A stretch of DNA of 64,000 nucleotides from Thioclava pacifica DSM 10166. Lineage in GTDB: Bacteria > Pseudomonadota > Alphaproteobacteria > Rhodobacterales > Rhodobacteraceae. Where the stretch lies: contig NZ_AUND01000042.1 in the NCBI RefSeq assembly GCF_000714535.1, positions 52,747 through 116,746 on the forward strand. The letters are read 5' to 3'. The notes under the pieces were generated by a model. The model did not search any database and was not told the DNA's origin. It was given only the letters and a program-made list of their open reading frames with translations. The position numbers and the translations under genes are program-made. Below are positions 24,029 to 32,184 of the stretch, piece by piece; position 1 is the first letter of the stretch; the number at the start of each line of letters is the position of its first letter.

Positions 24029-25507
24029 TCAGTCCTGCGCGGCCCAGCTTTCGCGTTTGCGATAGATCGTCGAGGGGGCGACGCCCAGCTCGTTTGCGGC
24101 CCGCGGAATCGAGCCGTCATGGCGTTCGATCGCGGCCTCGATCACGATGCGCTCGATCTCCGAGAGGGTCATCCCTTCGAACGTGAGCCCCGACGCCTCG
24201 CCCGTCTCGGGCGCATCGGCCAGAGGCGCTACGCTTGGCAGATCGGGCAGCATTTCGGCGCGCAGCACCGGCCCATCATGCATCACCATCGCGGCGCGCA
24301 GCACGTTCATCAACTGACGCACGTTGCCAGGCCAGGGCATTTGTTCGAGCTTGCGGATCGCATCGTCGGTGATGACGTTGTAGCAACGGTTCTCTTCGGC
24401 GGCGAAACGCTCCAGCGCCATGCGCGCGATCGGGCCGATATCCTCGCCATGGCTGCGCAGCGGCGGCATCTCGATCGAGAGAACGTTGAGCCGATAGTAG
24501 AGATCCTCACGCATCTTGCCCGAGGCGAGCGTCTCGGTGGGCGTCTTCGCCGAGGCAGAGATCACCCGCACATCCACCGTTACCGGCTCGGTCGCGCCAT
24601 AGGGTTTGACCTGGCCGGTCTCGAGAAAGCGCAACAGCTTGATCTGCGCGGGCATCGGCAATTCGCAGACATTGTCGAGAAGCAGCGTGCCGCCATCGGC
24701 CATCGTCACCGCGCCGGGCTTGTCATGCAGCGCGCCGGGGAAGGCGCCGCTGTGGTGGCCGAACAGCTCGCTGTCGAGACGGTCGGGAGGCAGAGAGCCG
24801 CAATCGAGCGTCACGAAGGGGCCGCTGCCGCGCGTGCCGTTGGAATGGATCGCATGGGCGCAAAGCTCCTTGCCTGTGCCGCTTTCACCCCAGAGATAGA
24901 CCGGGGCGGACGAGCGCGCGGCCGAGCGGGCACGCTCGTAGACGGACTGCATTCGCGATGAGGTGCCGATGAAATCGCCCAGCGGCGCCTTGGTTTCGGC
25001 CAGGTTTTCACCCGGAGCCTGAAGGCTCGCGGAGCGCGCGCGGTCGATCGCCGCATTCAGGCGGGTCTCGTCGATCGGCTTGACCAGGAAGTCGACTGCG
25101 CCCGCATGCATCGCGCGCACCGCGCGATCCACCGAACGGTCGGCGGTCACAACGATGATCGCCGTGCGCGGACGCAGCTCGAGCATCTCCTCGATCATCG
25201 TGTCGCCATCGCGATCGGGCAACATGAGATCGAGCAGCACCATCCTGATCGGGTGGGCGCGAAAGATTGCGAGCCCCTCGGCGGCGGTCTCGGCGCTATG
25301 GGTCACGAAACCTGCAGCGCGCAGGTAGGCGTCGTAGATCGCACGCAGCGATCCGATATCTTCGATCAGAAGAACATGTTCGGCGGTGTTTGGGTCTGTC
25401 GGACGCACGTTCTGACGTGGCCCGCCCTCATAATCTGGCAGGCCCGTTCCGGGCCCGGTCTTGTCCGCTGACGCGGCACTGCTCTGGTCATTTTCTTGCG
25501 CACTCAT
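24029..25507 (-). CDS. NtrC-type response regulator with altered AAA+ motifs
   Basis: A 492-residue regulator: receiver domain (residues about 44-155, phosphoacceptor Asp93 in LLDLMLP, Lys143 in LVKP), AAA+ domain (about 178-420) and a Fis-type helix-turn-helix (about 465-490, [18 protein letters not shown]). Walker A is intact (GESGTGKE, 207-214). Two key motifs are changed: the sigma-54 contact loop reads GAFPGA (254-259) in place of GAFTGA, and Walker B reads LLLDNV with Asn279 where family members have Glu. Both changes predict loss of sigma-54 activation and of ATP hydrolysis, so it may act as a plain DNA-binding regulator, like Rhodobacter NtrC, which works without sigma-54. Its start overlaps the in-frame remainder of the kinase gene. 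Confidence 0.88.
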   Translation of the reverse strand: MSAQENDQSSAASADKTGPGTGLPDYEGGPRQNVRPTDPNTAEHVLLIEDIGSLRAIYDAYLRAAGFVTHSAETAAEGLAIFRAHPIRMVLLDLMLPDRDGDTMIEEMLELRPRTAIIVVTADRSVDRAVRAMHAGAVDFLVKPIDETRLNAAIDRARSASLQAPGENLAETKAPLGDFIGTSSRMQSVYERARSAARSSAPVYLWGESGTGKELCAHAIHSNGTRGSGPFVTLDCGSLPPDRLDSELFGHHSGAFPGALHDKPGAVTMADGGTLLLDNVCELPMPAQIKLLRFLETGQVKPYGATEPVTVDVRVISASAKTPTETLASGKMREDLYYRLNVLSIEMPPLRSHGEDIGPIARMALERFAAEENRCYNVITDDAIRKLEQMPWPGNVRQLMNVLRAAMVMHDGPVLRAEMLPDLPSVAPLADAPETGEASGLTFEGMTLSEIERIVIEAAIERHDGSIPRAANELGVAPSTIYRKRESWAAQD

Positions 25508-25643
25508 GGTCGAAATCGTCTTTTTCCAATAAATCTTGTGTCATTTTGACAATGAGCCGTTCCAACAGGGCCAGAACGATGCGCCCAAGGTCATCAATAT
25601 CTTCATAGGTGCCATGGCGGGCAGCACTGTCAAGCGCGCGCGC
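25488..25643 (-). pseudogene. In-frame remainder of the kinase Hpt domain beyond an amber codon
   Basis: Directly after the TAG at 25644-25646 the kinase frame stays open for about 50 codons and ends at TGA (25488-25490), overlapping the regulator start by 20 bases. The translation (ARALDSAARHGTYEDIDD, then LGRIVLALLERLIVKM) looks like the second half of an Hpt helical bundle. The ancestral kinase was therefore probably 510 residues and translationally coupled to the regulator. Either a nonsense mutation, readthrough or a base-call error could explain this. Confidence 0.65.
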
Positions 25644-27020
25644 CTATCGGGTGAGGATATCGTCACCGATCGCTCCCGCGACGGCTGCGAGCTTGTGGCT
25701 CTGACAACTCAGGGTGGCGCGATCCTGCTCGGCGACGGCCTTGGCAAGGGCGGATTGCACCGCGCGCAAATCCTCGGTGCAGGTGTCGCCGAGAAGCTCG
25801 GCGAGGCTGCGCCCGGTACGCGCCATGAGCCGCGCGATCAGCAGGTCGTCATTGGGCGAACAAATCCGAGATGCGGGTTGGCGCGCATCGGCGATCTCGG
25901 TGATGGCGCGCAGGATCGGCATCACGCCGATCAGTGGTTTCGCGAGGATGACGTCGGCGCCTGCGCTCCGCATCGCTGTGCGTTCGGACTGAAGTATATG
26001 GCCCGAGCAGGCGATGATCGGCAGCCGCGCCCAGTCGCGGTCAGAGCGGCGCAGCGCACGCATCACCTCAAGCCCGCTCAGCCCGGGCATCTCGATGTCG
26101 ATTACCGCGAGATCATAGGGTGCACCCAGCAGTTTCTCCTGCGCGTCTGCCCCGTCCGAAAGCGCCACGACCTGTGCTCCCATCGCGCGCAGCAGATGTT
26201 CGAATATCGCCCGCCCTGAAGCGCTGTCATCGGCGACAAGCGTGGTCCATCCGGTCAGGTCGGGAAGGTGATCGAGACACGCCGTCTCGGTTCCGGGCTG
26301 GCCGGACCGCACCGGCGTGACCGGCAGGGCGATGCGGATCTCTGCCCCGCCGTCCGCGGGATTGGACACACACATTGTGCCATCGAGCGCCTCGGTGATT
26401 TCTCGGCAGATCGACAGGCCCAGGCCGCTCGCATGTCGGCTAGGTGCGAAAGGTGCAGAAGACGCTTCTCCGGCAGCATGGTCGTTCAGCGTCGTGTCGG
26501 GAAAACCGGGTCCGTCATCGCGCACCGTAAGGGTGAACCGGCTGCCCTGCTCTAGTCCGAAGCGCAGCCAGACCGCGCTTTGCGCGCCATGGGCCAGAGC
26601 ATTGCCAAGAAGATTCGAAAGCAACCGTTCCAGAGCCAGTCGGTCGAGATGCAGTGAGGTGGGCAGATCATGCGACACCTCAAGCGTGAAGCGGATGCCG
26701 CGCGCCTGCGCCGCCGCCTCCCAGCGTCGCGCCACAGAGGCGAGGAAGGCATCGAGGCGCAGCTCGGGCGGCTGATGTGACAAGGCGCGCGGATCGGGGC
26801 TCAGCAACGAGATCAGCCGCCCCATCTCCTCGCTCAGCCCGCGCAGGGCTTCGAGCCCGCTGCGGGTCTCGCTTTCCCGGGTGCGGGCCAGTAGCTGCGA
26901 CAGCCCTCCCAGCATCTCAGAGAGCGCGGCGCGCAGATCATGCTGCAACATCTTCCCATCCGCGCCGGGAGGGCGCGACGACGAACTGTCGGGGATGGGT
27001 GTCGCGATATAGTTTTTCAT
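25644..27020 (-). CDS. Soluble hybrid histidine kinase (HisKA-HATPase-REC-truncated Hpt)
   Basis: A 458-residue cytoplasmic kinase with no transmembrane or sensor domain: only 24 residues precede the phospho-accepting His27 (QHDLRAAL). The ATPase domain has the N box (LLSNLLGNALAHG, about 133-145), G1 (DDGPGF) and G2 (GLGLSICRE). A receiver follows (Asp308 in VIDIEMPG, Lys361 in LAKPL). An Hpt domain begins near residue 388 with His442 in CQSHKLAAVAG, but the frame is cut at residue 458 by TAG in the middle of the helical bundle. The next gene is its likely partner regulator. The upstream prpE gene has its own terminator, so this gene should have a separate promoter in 27021-27080. Confidence 0.85.
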   Translation of the reverse strand: MKNYIATPIPDSSSSRPPGADGKMLQHDLRAALSEMLGGLSQLLARTRESETRSGLEALRGLSEEMGRLISLLSPDPRALSHQPPELRLDAFLASVARRWEAAAQARGIRFTLEVSHDLPTSLHLDRLALERLLSNLLGNALAHGAQSAVWLRFGLEQGSRFTLTVRDDGPGFPDTTLNDHAAGEASSAPFAPSRHASGLGLSICREITEALDGTMCVSNPADGGAEIRIALPVTPVRSGQPGTETACLDHLPDLTGWTTLVADDSASGRAIFEHLLRAMGAQVVALSDGADAQEKLLGAPYDLAVIDIEMPGLSGLEVMRALRRSDRDWARLPIIACSGHILQSERTAMRSAGADVILAKPLIGVMPILRAITEIADARQPASRICSPNDDLLIARLMARTGRSLAELLGDTCTEDLRAVQSALAKAVAEQDRATLSCQSHKLAAVAGAIGDDILTR

Positions 27021-27080
27021 GTAAAGCCCCGATCAATCATCCGGGGGTGGCGGGCCGAAATCAAGCGTCCCGCCCGAGAT

Positions 27081-27110
27081 AAAACGCCGCGCCCTCGAAG
27101 GGACGCGGCG
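27081..27110 (-). terminator. Rho-independent terminator of prpE
   Basis: On the minus strand CGCCGCG-TCCCTTCGAGGG-CGCGGCG is followed by TTTTATC. It lies about 70 bases after the prpE stop and separates prpE from the kinase gene. Confidence 0.8.
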
Positions 27111-27176
27111 AAATGGAAAAAATGTGATCGGCAATTGCGGGTCGCGGCCATCCGTCGCCCCATAGCGCCAGAGCGA

Positions 27177-29069
27177 TCAGCCGCGCGGATAGCCCAGACC
27201 TTTCAGCGCCTCGGTGATCTCGTCGAGAATCGCCGGGTCGTCGATCGTGGCGGGCATTTTCCACTCCTGCCCGTCGGCAATCTTGACCATCGTGCCGCGC
27301 AGGATCTTGCCCGAGCGGGTTTTGGGCAGGCGGTCCACCACGGTTGCGAGCTTGAAGGCCGCGACCGGGCCGATCTGGTCGCGCACGCGGGCGACGCATT
27401 CCTTGACGATCTCGGCGTGCGGGCGGTTGCAGCCCGCGTTGAGGCACAGGAAGCCCATCGGGGACTGGCCCTTGAGGTCGTCGGCCACACCGATCACCGC
27501 GCATTCCGCGACATCGGGGTGACCTGCCAGAACCTCTTCCATCGCGCCGGTCGAGAGGCGGTGGCCCGCGACGTTGATCACGTCATCGGTGCGCGCCATG
27601 ATGTAGAGGTAGCCATCTTCGTCGATATAGCCGGCATCGCCCGTCTCGTAATAGCCCGGGAAGTGCTCAAGATAGCTCTTCTTGAAGCGCTCTTCAGCCT
27701 GCCACAGCGTCGGCAGGGTGCCCGGAGGCAGCGGCAACTTGATCGCGATGGCGCCGAGCGTGCCGGGCGCGACCGGATGGCCACCCTCGTCGAGCACCTG
27801 CACGTCATAACCCGGCATCGGCACGGACGGGCTGCCGACCTTGGTCGGCAGTTCCTCGATCCCGATCGGGTTCGCGGCGATCGCCCAGCCGGTCTCGGTC
27901 TGCCACCAGTGATCGACAACCGGCACGCCGAGATGCTTCTGCGCCCATTCCACGGTGTCGGGATCAGCGCGTTCGCCTGCGAGGAACAGCGCCTGCAGGT
28001 CGTGCAGCGCGTAACGCTTGATCCATTCGCCATTCGGGTCTTCGCGCTTGATCGCGCGCAGCGCGGTCGGAGCGGTGAAGAAGCTCTTGATGCGGTTGTT
28101 CTGGATGATGCGCCAGAACACGCCCGGATGCGGGGTCCCGATCGGTTTACCCTCGAACACGACCGTGGTCGCGCCCGCGATCAGCGGGCCGTAACAGATA
28201 TAGCTGTGGCCAACGACCCAGCCCACATCCGAGGCCGCCCAGAACCGGTCGCCCGCCTCGATGTTGTAGATGTTCTTCATCGTCCATTGCAGGGCGACGA
28301 GATGGCCGCCGGTGTGACGCACCACGCCCTTGGGCTGGCCGGTCGTGCCGGAGGTATAGAGAATATAGGCCGGGTGGTTGCCCTCGACCGGCACGCAGTC
28401 GGCGGGCTTCACGCCGTATTGGAAGCCGTGCCACGAGAAGTCGCGGCCCTCGATCAGCTTCGCGACTTCCTGCTCGCGCTGGAAGATCACGCAGAATTCG
28501 GGCTTGTGATCGGCGATCTCGATCGCCTCGTCCAGAAGCGGCTTGTAATGCACGACGCGGTTGGGCTCGAGGCCGCAAGAGGCCGCAATGATCGCCTTGG
28601 GCGTGCAGTCGTCGATGCGCACGGCGAGTTCGTTCGCCGCGAAGCCGCCGAAGACGACCGAGTGGATCGCACCGATGCGCGAACAGGCCAGCATCGCCTC
28701 CAGCGCCTCGGGGATCATCGGCATGTAGATGATGACGCGGTCGCCCTTCTCGACGCCGCGCATCTTCAGCGCACCGGCGAGCGAGGCCACGCGGGTCTGC
28801 AGTTCCTTGTAGGTGATGCCCTTGGTCGAATGGGTGATCGGGCTCTCATGCATGATCGCGATCTGGTCGCCGCGACCTTCCTCGACATGGCGGTCCACCG
28901 CGTTCCAGCAGGTGTTCACGAGCCCGTCCGAGAACCACTCATAAAGCGGGGCATTGCCATCGAAGAGCGCCTTGGAGGGTTTGGTGTCCCAATCGATCTT
29001 CTCGGCGGCCTCCATCCAGAATTTCTCGGGATCGGCCTGCCAGGCGGAATAGACCTCTTTGTAGCCCAT
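27177..29069 (-). CDS. prpE: Propionate--CoA ligase
   Basis: A 630-residue acyl-CoA synthetase of the AMP-forming family. The ATP-binding loop is YTSGTTGQPKG, with the adenylation signature YYETGDAGYIDEDGY and the C-terminal catalytic Lys in RSGKILRGTM. The sequence matches PrpE more closely than AcsA (DWDTKPSKALF near the start, HWWQTETGWAIA). It activates propionate for the methylcitrate or ethylmalonyl/methylmalonyl routes. A strong ribosome binding site (GGAGGAG) precedes the start. A TTTGC box array lies upstream, shared with the end of maeB. Confidence 0.93.
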   Translation of the reverse strand: MGYKEVYSAWQADPEKFWMEAAEKIDWDTKPSKALFDGNAPLYEWFSDGLVNTCWNAVDRHVEEGRGDQIAIMHESPITHSTKGITYKELQTRVASLAGALKMRGVEKGDRVIIYMPMIPEALEAMLACSRIGAIHSVVFGGFAANELAVRIDDCTPKAIIAASCGLEPNRVVHYKPLLDEAIEIADHKPEFCVIFQREQEVAKLIEGRDFSWHGFQYGVKPADCVPVEGNHPAYILYTSGTTGQPKGVVRHTGGHLVALQWTMKNIYNIEAGDRFWAASDVGWVVGHSYICYGPLIAGATTVVFEGKPIGTPHPGVFWRIIQNNRIKSFFTAPTALRAIKREDPNGEWIKRYALHDLQALFLAGERADPDTVEWAQKHLGVPVVDHWWQTETGWAIAANPIGIEELPTKVGSPSVPMPGYDVQVLDEGGHPVAPGTLGAIAIKLPLPPGTLPTLWQAEERFKKSYLEHFPGYYETGDAGYIDEDGYLYIMARTDDVINVAGHRLSTGAMEEVLAGHPDVAECAVIGVADDLKGQSPMGFLCLNAGCNRPHAEIVKECVARVRDQIGPVAAFKLATVVDRLPKTRSGKILRGTMVKIADGQEWKMPATIDDPAILDEITEALKGLGYPRG

Positions 29070-29091
29070 GCGAACATCTCCTCCTCAGGAA

Positions 29092-29271
29092 TTTGCAGAT
29101 GTGTTACGAAGGGGCAGGGCGCGACGCAAGATTGTTACCGCGCACAATTGCCGGAACGGCAGAAAAATTTGCATAAGCCGCGACAAAACACCCGCAAACC
29201 TTTGCAAAGCGCGGAGGAGTATTCAGCTTCTTTGCAGCTTGCGGGTGCTTTGCAAACTTTGCGGGCTTTGC
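29092..29271. promoter_or_regulatory. TTTGC/TTTGCAAA box array upstream of prpE
   Basis: TTTGC motifs occur at 29092, 29168, 29201 (full TTTGCAAA, 29201-29208), 29231, 29249 (TTTGCAAA, 29249-29256), 29258 and 29267; the last three are 9 bases apart. Inverted GCAAA half sites are at 29194. TTTGCAAA repeats are the known target of the ScfR/PccR regulator of propionyl-CoA genes in Rhodobacter sphaeroides. The array ends just before the maeB stop, 100-200 bases upstream of prpE. Confidence 0.65.
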
Positions 29272-29274
29272 GAC

Positions 29275-31551
29275 TCAGCTGTAATGCGCAACCGGGGTGC
29301 CTGCGATGGCCGACATGTTCAGCAGCCCGCGCGAGGTGATCGAGGGGGTCACGATATGCGCCTTGTTGCCCATCCCCATCAGGATCGGACCGACCTCAAG
29401 CCCGCCCGCTTTCATCTTGAGGATGTTGCGCACGCCCGAGGCCGCGTCGGTGTTGGCGAAAACGAGCACGTTGGCCGCGCCCTCGAAACGACTGTCAGGC
29501 ATGAGGCGGGTGCGGGTCTCGGGATCAAGGGCGGCATCGACATGCATTTCGCCCTCGAAATCGAACTCGACCTCACGCTGCAACAGCAGGTTCATCGCGG
29601 CGCGCATCCGCTCGCCCGAGTCGATGTCGAGATTGCCAAACTGACTGTGCGAGCAAAGCGCGATCTTCGGCTTGAGGCCGAAGCGGCAGACATGGCGCGC
29701 CGCGCCGATGACGGTTTCCGCGATCTGCTCGGGGGTGGGCTGGTGGTGGACATGGGTGTCCGCGATGAAGAGGGGGCCATCCTCGAGGATCATAAGCGAA
29801 AGTGCGCCCTGTGGATGCAGCCCGTCGCGGGCGAGAATCTCGCGGACATATTTCAGGTGCCACAGATACTGCCCGAAGGTGCCGCAGATCATCGAATCCG
29901 CCTCGTTGCGATGGACCATGATCCCCGCGATGGCGGTGGTGTTGGTGCGCATGATCGCGCGAGCGAGGTCGGGGGTGACGCCGCGCCGGGCCATCAGCTC
30001 GTGATAGGTCCCCCAGTAGTCGCGATAGCGCGGGTCGTTCTCGGGGTTCACGATCTCGACTGCCCTGAGGTCGAGCGGCAGGCCTGCGCGCTCGCAACGC
30101 ATCTCGATCACGTCGGGGCGGCCGATCAGGATCGGCGTGTCAGTGGTTTCCTCGATCATCGCATTGGCCGCGCGCAATACGCGCTCGTCCTCGCCTTCGG
30201 AGAAGACGATGCGGCGCGCGGCGGTGGCGGCGGCATCGAAGACCGGACGCATCAGCAGGGCGGATTTGAACACCGAACCGTCGAGCTGCGCCTTGTAGGC
30301 CTCGGGCGCTTCCAGCGGACGCGCGGCAACTCCGGTCTCCATCGCGGCCTTGGCCACGGCGGAGGCGACGATGCCTATCAGGCGCGGGTCGAAGGGTTTG
30401 GGGATCAGGTAATCCGGGCCGAAGCTCAGCTTTTCGCCACGATAGGCGGCGGCAGCCTCGGCCGAGGTGGTCTGGCGGGCGAGCTTGGCGATCCCCTCGA
30501 CGCAGGCGATCTGCATCTCGTCATTGATCGTGGTTGCGCCCACGTCGAGCGCGCCGCGGAAGATGAAGGGGAAGCACAGGACGTTGTTGACCTGGTTGGG
30601 GAAATCCGAACGGCCCGTGGCGATGATCGCGTCGGGGGCGACTTCGCGGGCCTCGTCGGGCAGGATCTCCGGGGTCGGGTTGGCCAGCGCGAAGATGATG
30701 GGCTGTTTGGCCATTTTCGCGACCATCTCGGGTTTGAGCACACCCGGGCCCGACAGGCCGAGGAACATGTCCGCGCCCTCGATCACATCGCTCAGCGTCG
30801 CGGCGGTTGTGCCTTGGGCATATTCCGCCTTCTGCGGGGTCATGTCCTTTTCGCGGCCCTCATAGACGAGACCTTCGATGTCGCAGAGCCAGACATTCTC
30901 GCGCTTCACGCCGAGTTTCAGCAGCATGTTGAGACAGGCGATGCCGGCCGCGCCGCCGCCGGTGGAGACAATCTTGATCTCGTCGAAGGATTTGCCGGTC
31001 AGGCGCAGCGCGTTGGTCGCAGCGGCCCCCACGACGATTGCGGTGCCGTGCTGGTCGTCATGGAAGACCGGAATGTTCATCCGTTCGCGGCAGATCTTCT
31101 CGACGATGAAACAGTCGGGCGCCTTGATGTCTTCGAGGTTGATCGCGCCGAAGGAAGGCTCGAGCGCGCAGACGATCTCGGCGAGCTTCTCTGGATCGCT
31201 TTCGGCCAGTTCGATGTCGAAGCAGTCGATATTGGCGAATTTCTTGAACAGGACGGCCTTGCCTTCCATCACCGGTTTCGCGGCGAGCGGGCCAATGTTG
31301 CCAAGCCCTAGAACCGCTGTGCCATTGGTGACGACGGCCACCAGATTGCCCCGTGCGGTGTAGTCGCGCGCCGTGTCGGGATCAGCCTTGATCGCGAGGC
31401 TCGCCTCGGCCACGCCGGGCGAATAGGCGCGGCTCAGATCACGCCCGTTGGCGAGCGGTTTCGTTGCGCGGATCTCCAGTTTTCCGGGCTTCGGATGGGC
31501 GTGATAGTCCAGTGCCGATTGCCGGAGATTGTCTTGGCGGGCCTCTTCCAT
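29275..31551 (-). CDS. maeB: NADP-dependent malic enzyme with phosphotransacetylase-like domain
   Basis: A 758-residue MaeB-type enzyme that converts malate to pyruvate and CO2. The malic domain (residues about 15-430) shows SPGVAEASLAI, TNGTAVLGLGNIG, FHDDQHGTAI and the NADP loop STGGGAAGIACL. The C-terminal third (about 440-758) is the phosphotransacetylase-like regulatory domain (RIVFSEGEDERVLRAA). Start: ATG at 31551 with GGAGGAACAG just upstream; a longer upstream frame has no family similarity. It is transcribed toward prpE and ends about 205 bp before it. Confidence 0.95.
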   Translation of the reverse strand: MEEARQDNLRQSALDYHAHPKPGKLEIRATKPLANGRDLSRAYSPGVAEASLAIKADPDTARDYTARGNLVAVVTNGTAVLGLGNIGPLAAKPVMEGKAVLFKKFANIDCFDIELAESDPEKLAEIVCALEPSFGAINLEDIKAPDCFIVEKICRERMNIPVFHDDQHGTAIVVGAAATNALRLTGKSFDEIKIVSTGGGAAGIACLNMLLKLGVKRENVWLCDIEGLVYEGREKDMTPQKAEYAQGTTAATLSDVIEGADMFLGLSGPGVLKPEMVAKMAKQPIIFALANPTPEILPDEAREVAPDAIIATGRSDFPNQVNNVLCFPFIFRGALDVGATTINDEMQIACVEGIAKLARQTTSAEAAAAYRGEKLSFGPDYLIPKPFDPRLIGIVASAVAKAAMETGVAARPLEAPEAYKAQLDGSVFKSALLMRPVFDAAATAARRIVFSEGEDERVLRAANAMIEETTDTPILIGRPDVIEMRCERAGLPLDLRAVEIVNPENDPRYRDYWGTYHELMARRGVTPDLARAIMRTNTTAIAGIMVHRNEADSMICGTFGQYLWHLKYVREILARDGLHPQGALSLMILEDGPLFIADTHVHHQPTPEQIAETVIGAARHVCRFGLKPKIALCSHSQFGNLDIDSGERMRAAMNLLLQREVEFDFEGEMHVDAALDPETRTRLMPDSRFEGAANVLVFANTDAASGVRNILKMKAGGLEVGPILMGMGNKAHIVTPSITSRGLLNMSAIAGTPVAHYS

Positions 31552-31569
31552 CTGTTCCTCCCGAAACTG

Positions 31570-31583
31570 GTTTAGCGCTAAAC
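31570..31583. promoter_or_regulatory. Perfect 14-bp palindrome in the maeB promoter
   Basis: GTTTAGCGCTAAAC, perfectly symmetric, 19 bases upstream of the maeB start on the minus strand. The central AGCGCT and A/T-rich flanks resemble LacI-family operators. A second AGCGCT-centred palindrome, GTAGCGCTAC, lies at 31682-31691. Confidence 0.55.
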
Positions 31584-31681
31584 TACTTTTTCGAGCGCGA
31601 CTCTTGTGCCGCTCTAGATAGCACATGAAAGCCGAATGCAAGAGTCCCGCTGACCTTGCGGCATGAACATCGCGAGAGCGG

Positions 31682-31691
31682 GTAGCGCTAC
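31682..31691. promoter_or_regulatory. 10-bp palindrome GTAGCGCTAC between maeB and cdd
   Basis: A perfect palindrome with the same AGCGCT centre as the one at 31570-31583, 110 bases away. The pair could be two operators of one regulator, with looping across the divergent maeB/cdd region. Confidence 0.4.
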
Positions 31692-31791
31692 GCGAGGTGA
31701 GCGCTTGCATCCGGCGCGGGGGCGGCGCAGGATCGGAAAAACTCAACCGGCTGGACAAATTTCATGTCCGGCCCAGCCCGGAGACCGGCCC

Positions 31792-32184
31792 ATGTCGTTG
31801 CTCGATGCTGCGCGCGAGGTGCGCGAAAACGCCTATGCGCCTTACTCGAAATTCAAGGTGGGCGCGGCAGTGCGCGGTGCCTCGGGCACGATCTATCGCG
31901 GGGTGAATGTCGAGAACGTGGCTTATCCAGAGGGCACCTGCGCCGAGGCTGGCGCTATCGCGGCGATGGTGGCTGCGGGCGAGACCGAGATCACCGAGGT
32001 CGCCGTGATTGCCGACAGTCCGACCCCGGTGCCGCCTTGCGGTGGCTGCCGTCAGAAGCTGGCCGAGTTTGGCCGCCATGACACGCCGGTGACGCTGGCC
32101 ACGACCGAGGGCGACCGGCTCGATACCACCGTCGGCGATCTGCTGCCCGGCCGCTTCGACATGAGCCATATGGACAATACCTGA
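31792..32184 (+). CDS. cdd: Cytidine deaminase
   Basis: A 130-residue homotetrameric-type cytidine deaminase that turns cytidine or deoxycytidine into uridine. The zinc site is CAEAGA (ligand Cys and catalytic Glu) and PCGGCR. The start at 31792 has GGAG nine bases upstream and gives the standard length. Its stop overlaps the deoA start (TGATG), so the operon cdd-deoA-deoB-upp is translationally coupled. Confidence 0.94.
   Translation: MSLLDAAREVRENAYAPYSKFKVGAAVRGASGTIYRGVNVENVAYPEGTCAEAGAIAAMVAAGETEITEVAVIADSPTPVPPCGGCRQKLAEFGRHDTPVTLATTEGDRLDTTVGDLLPGRFDMSHMDNT

Noticed and set aside
26940..29339. A 799-codon open frame antisense to prpE
   Set aside because: Shadow of prpE; Arg/His-rich composition and no recognisable domain.
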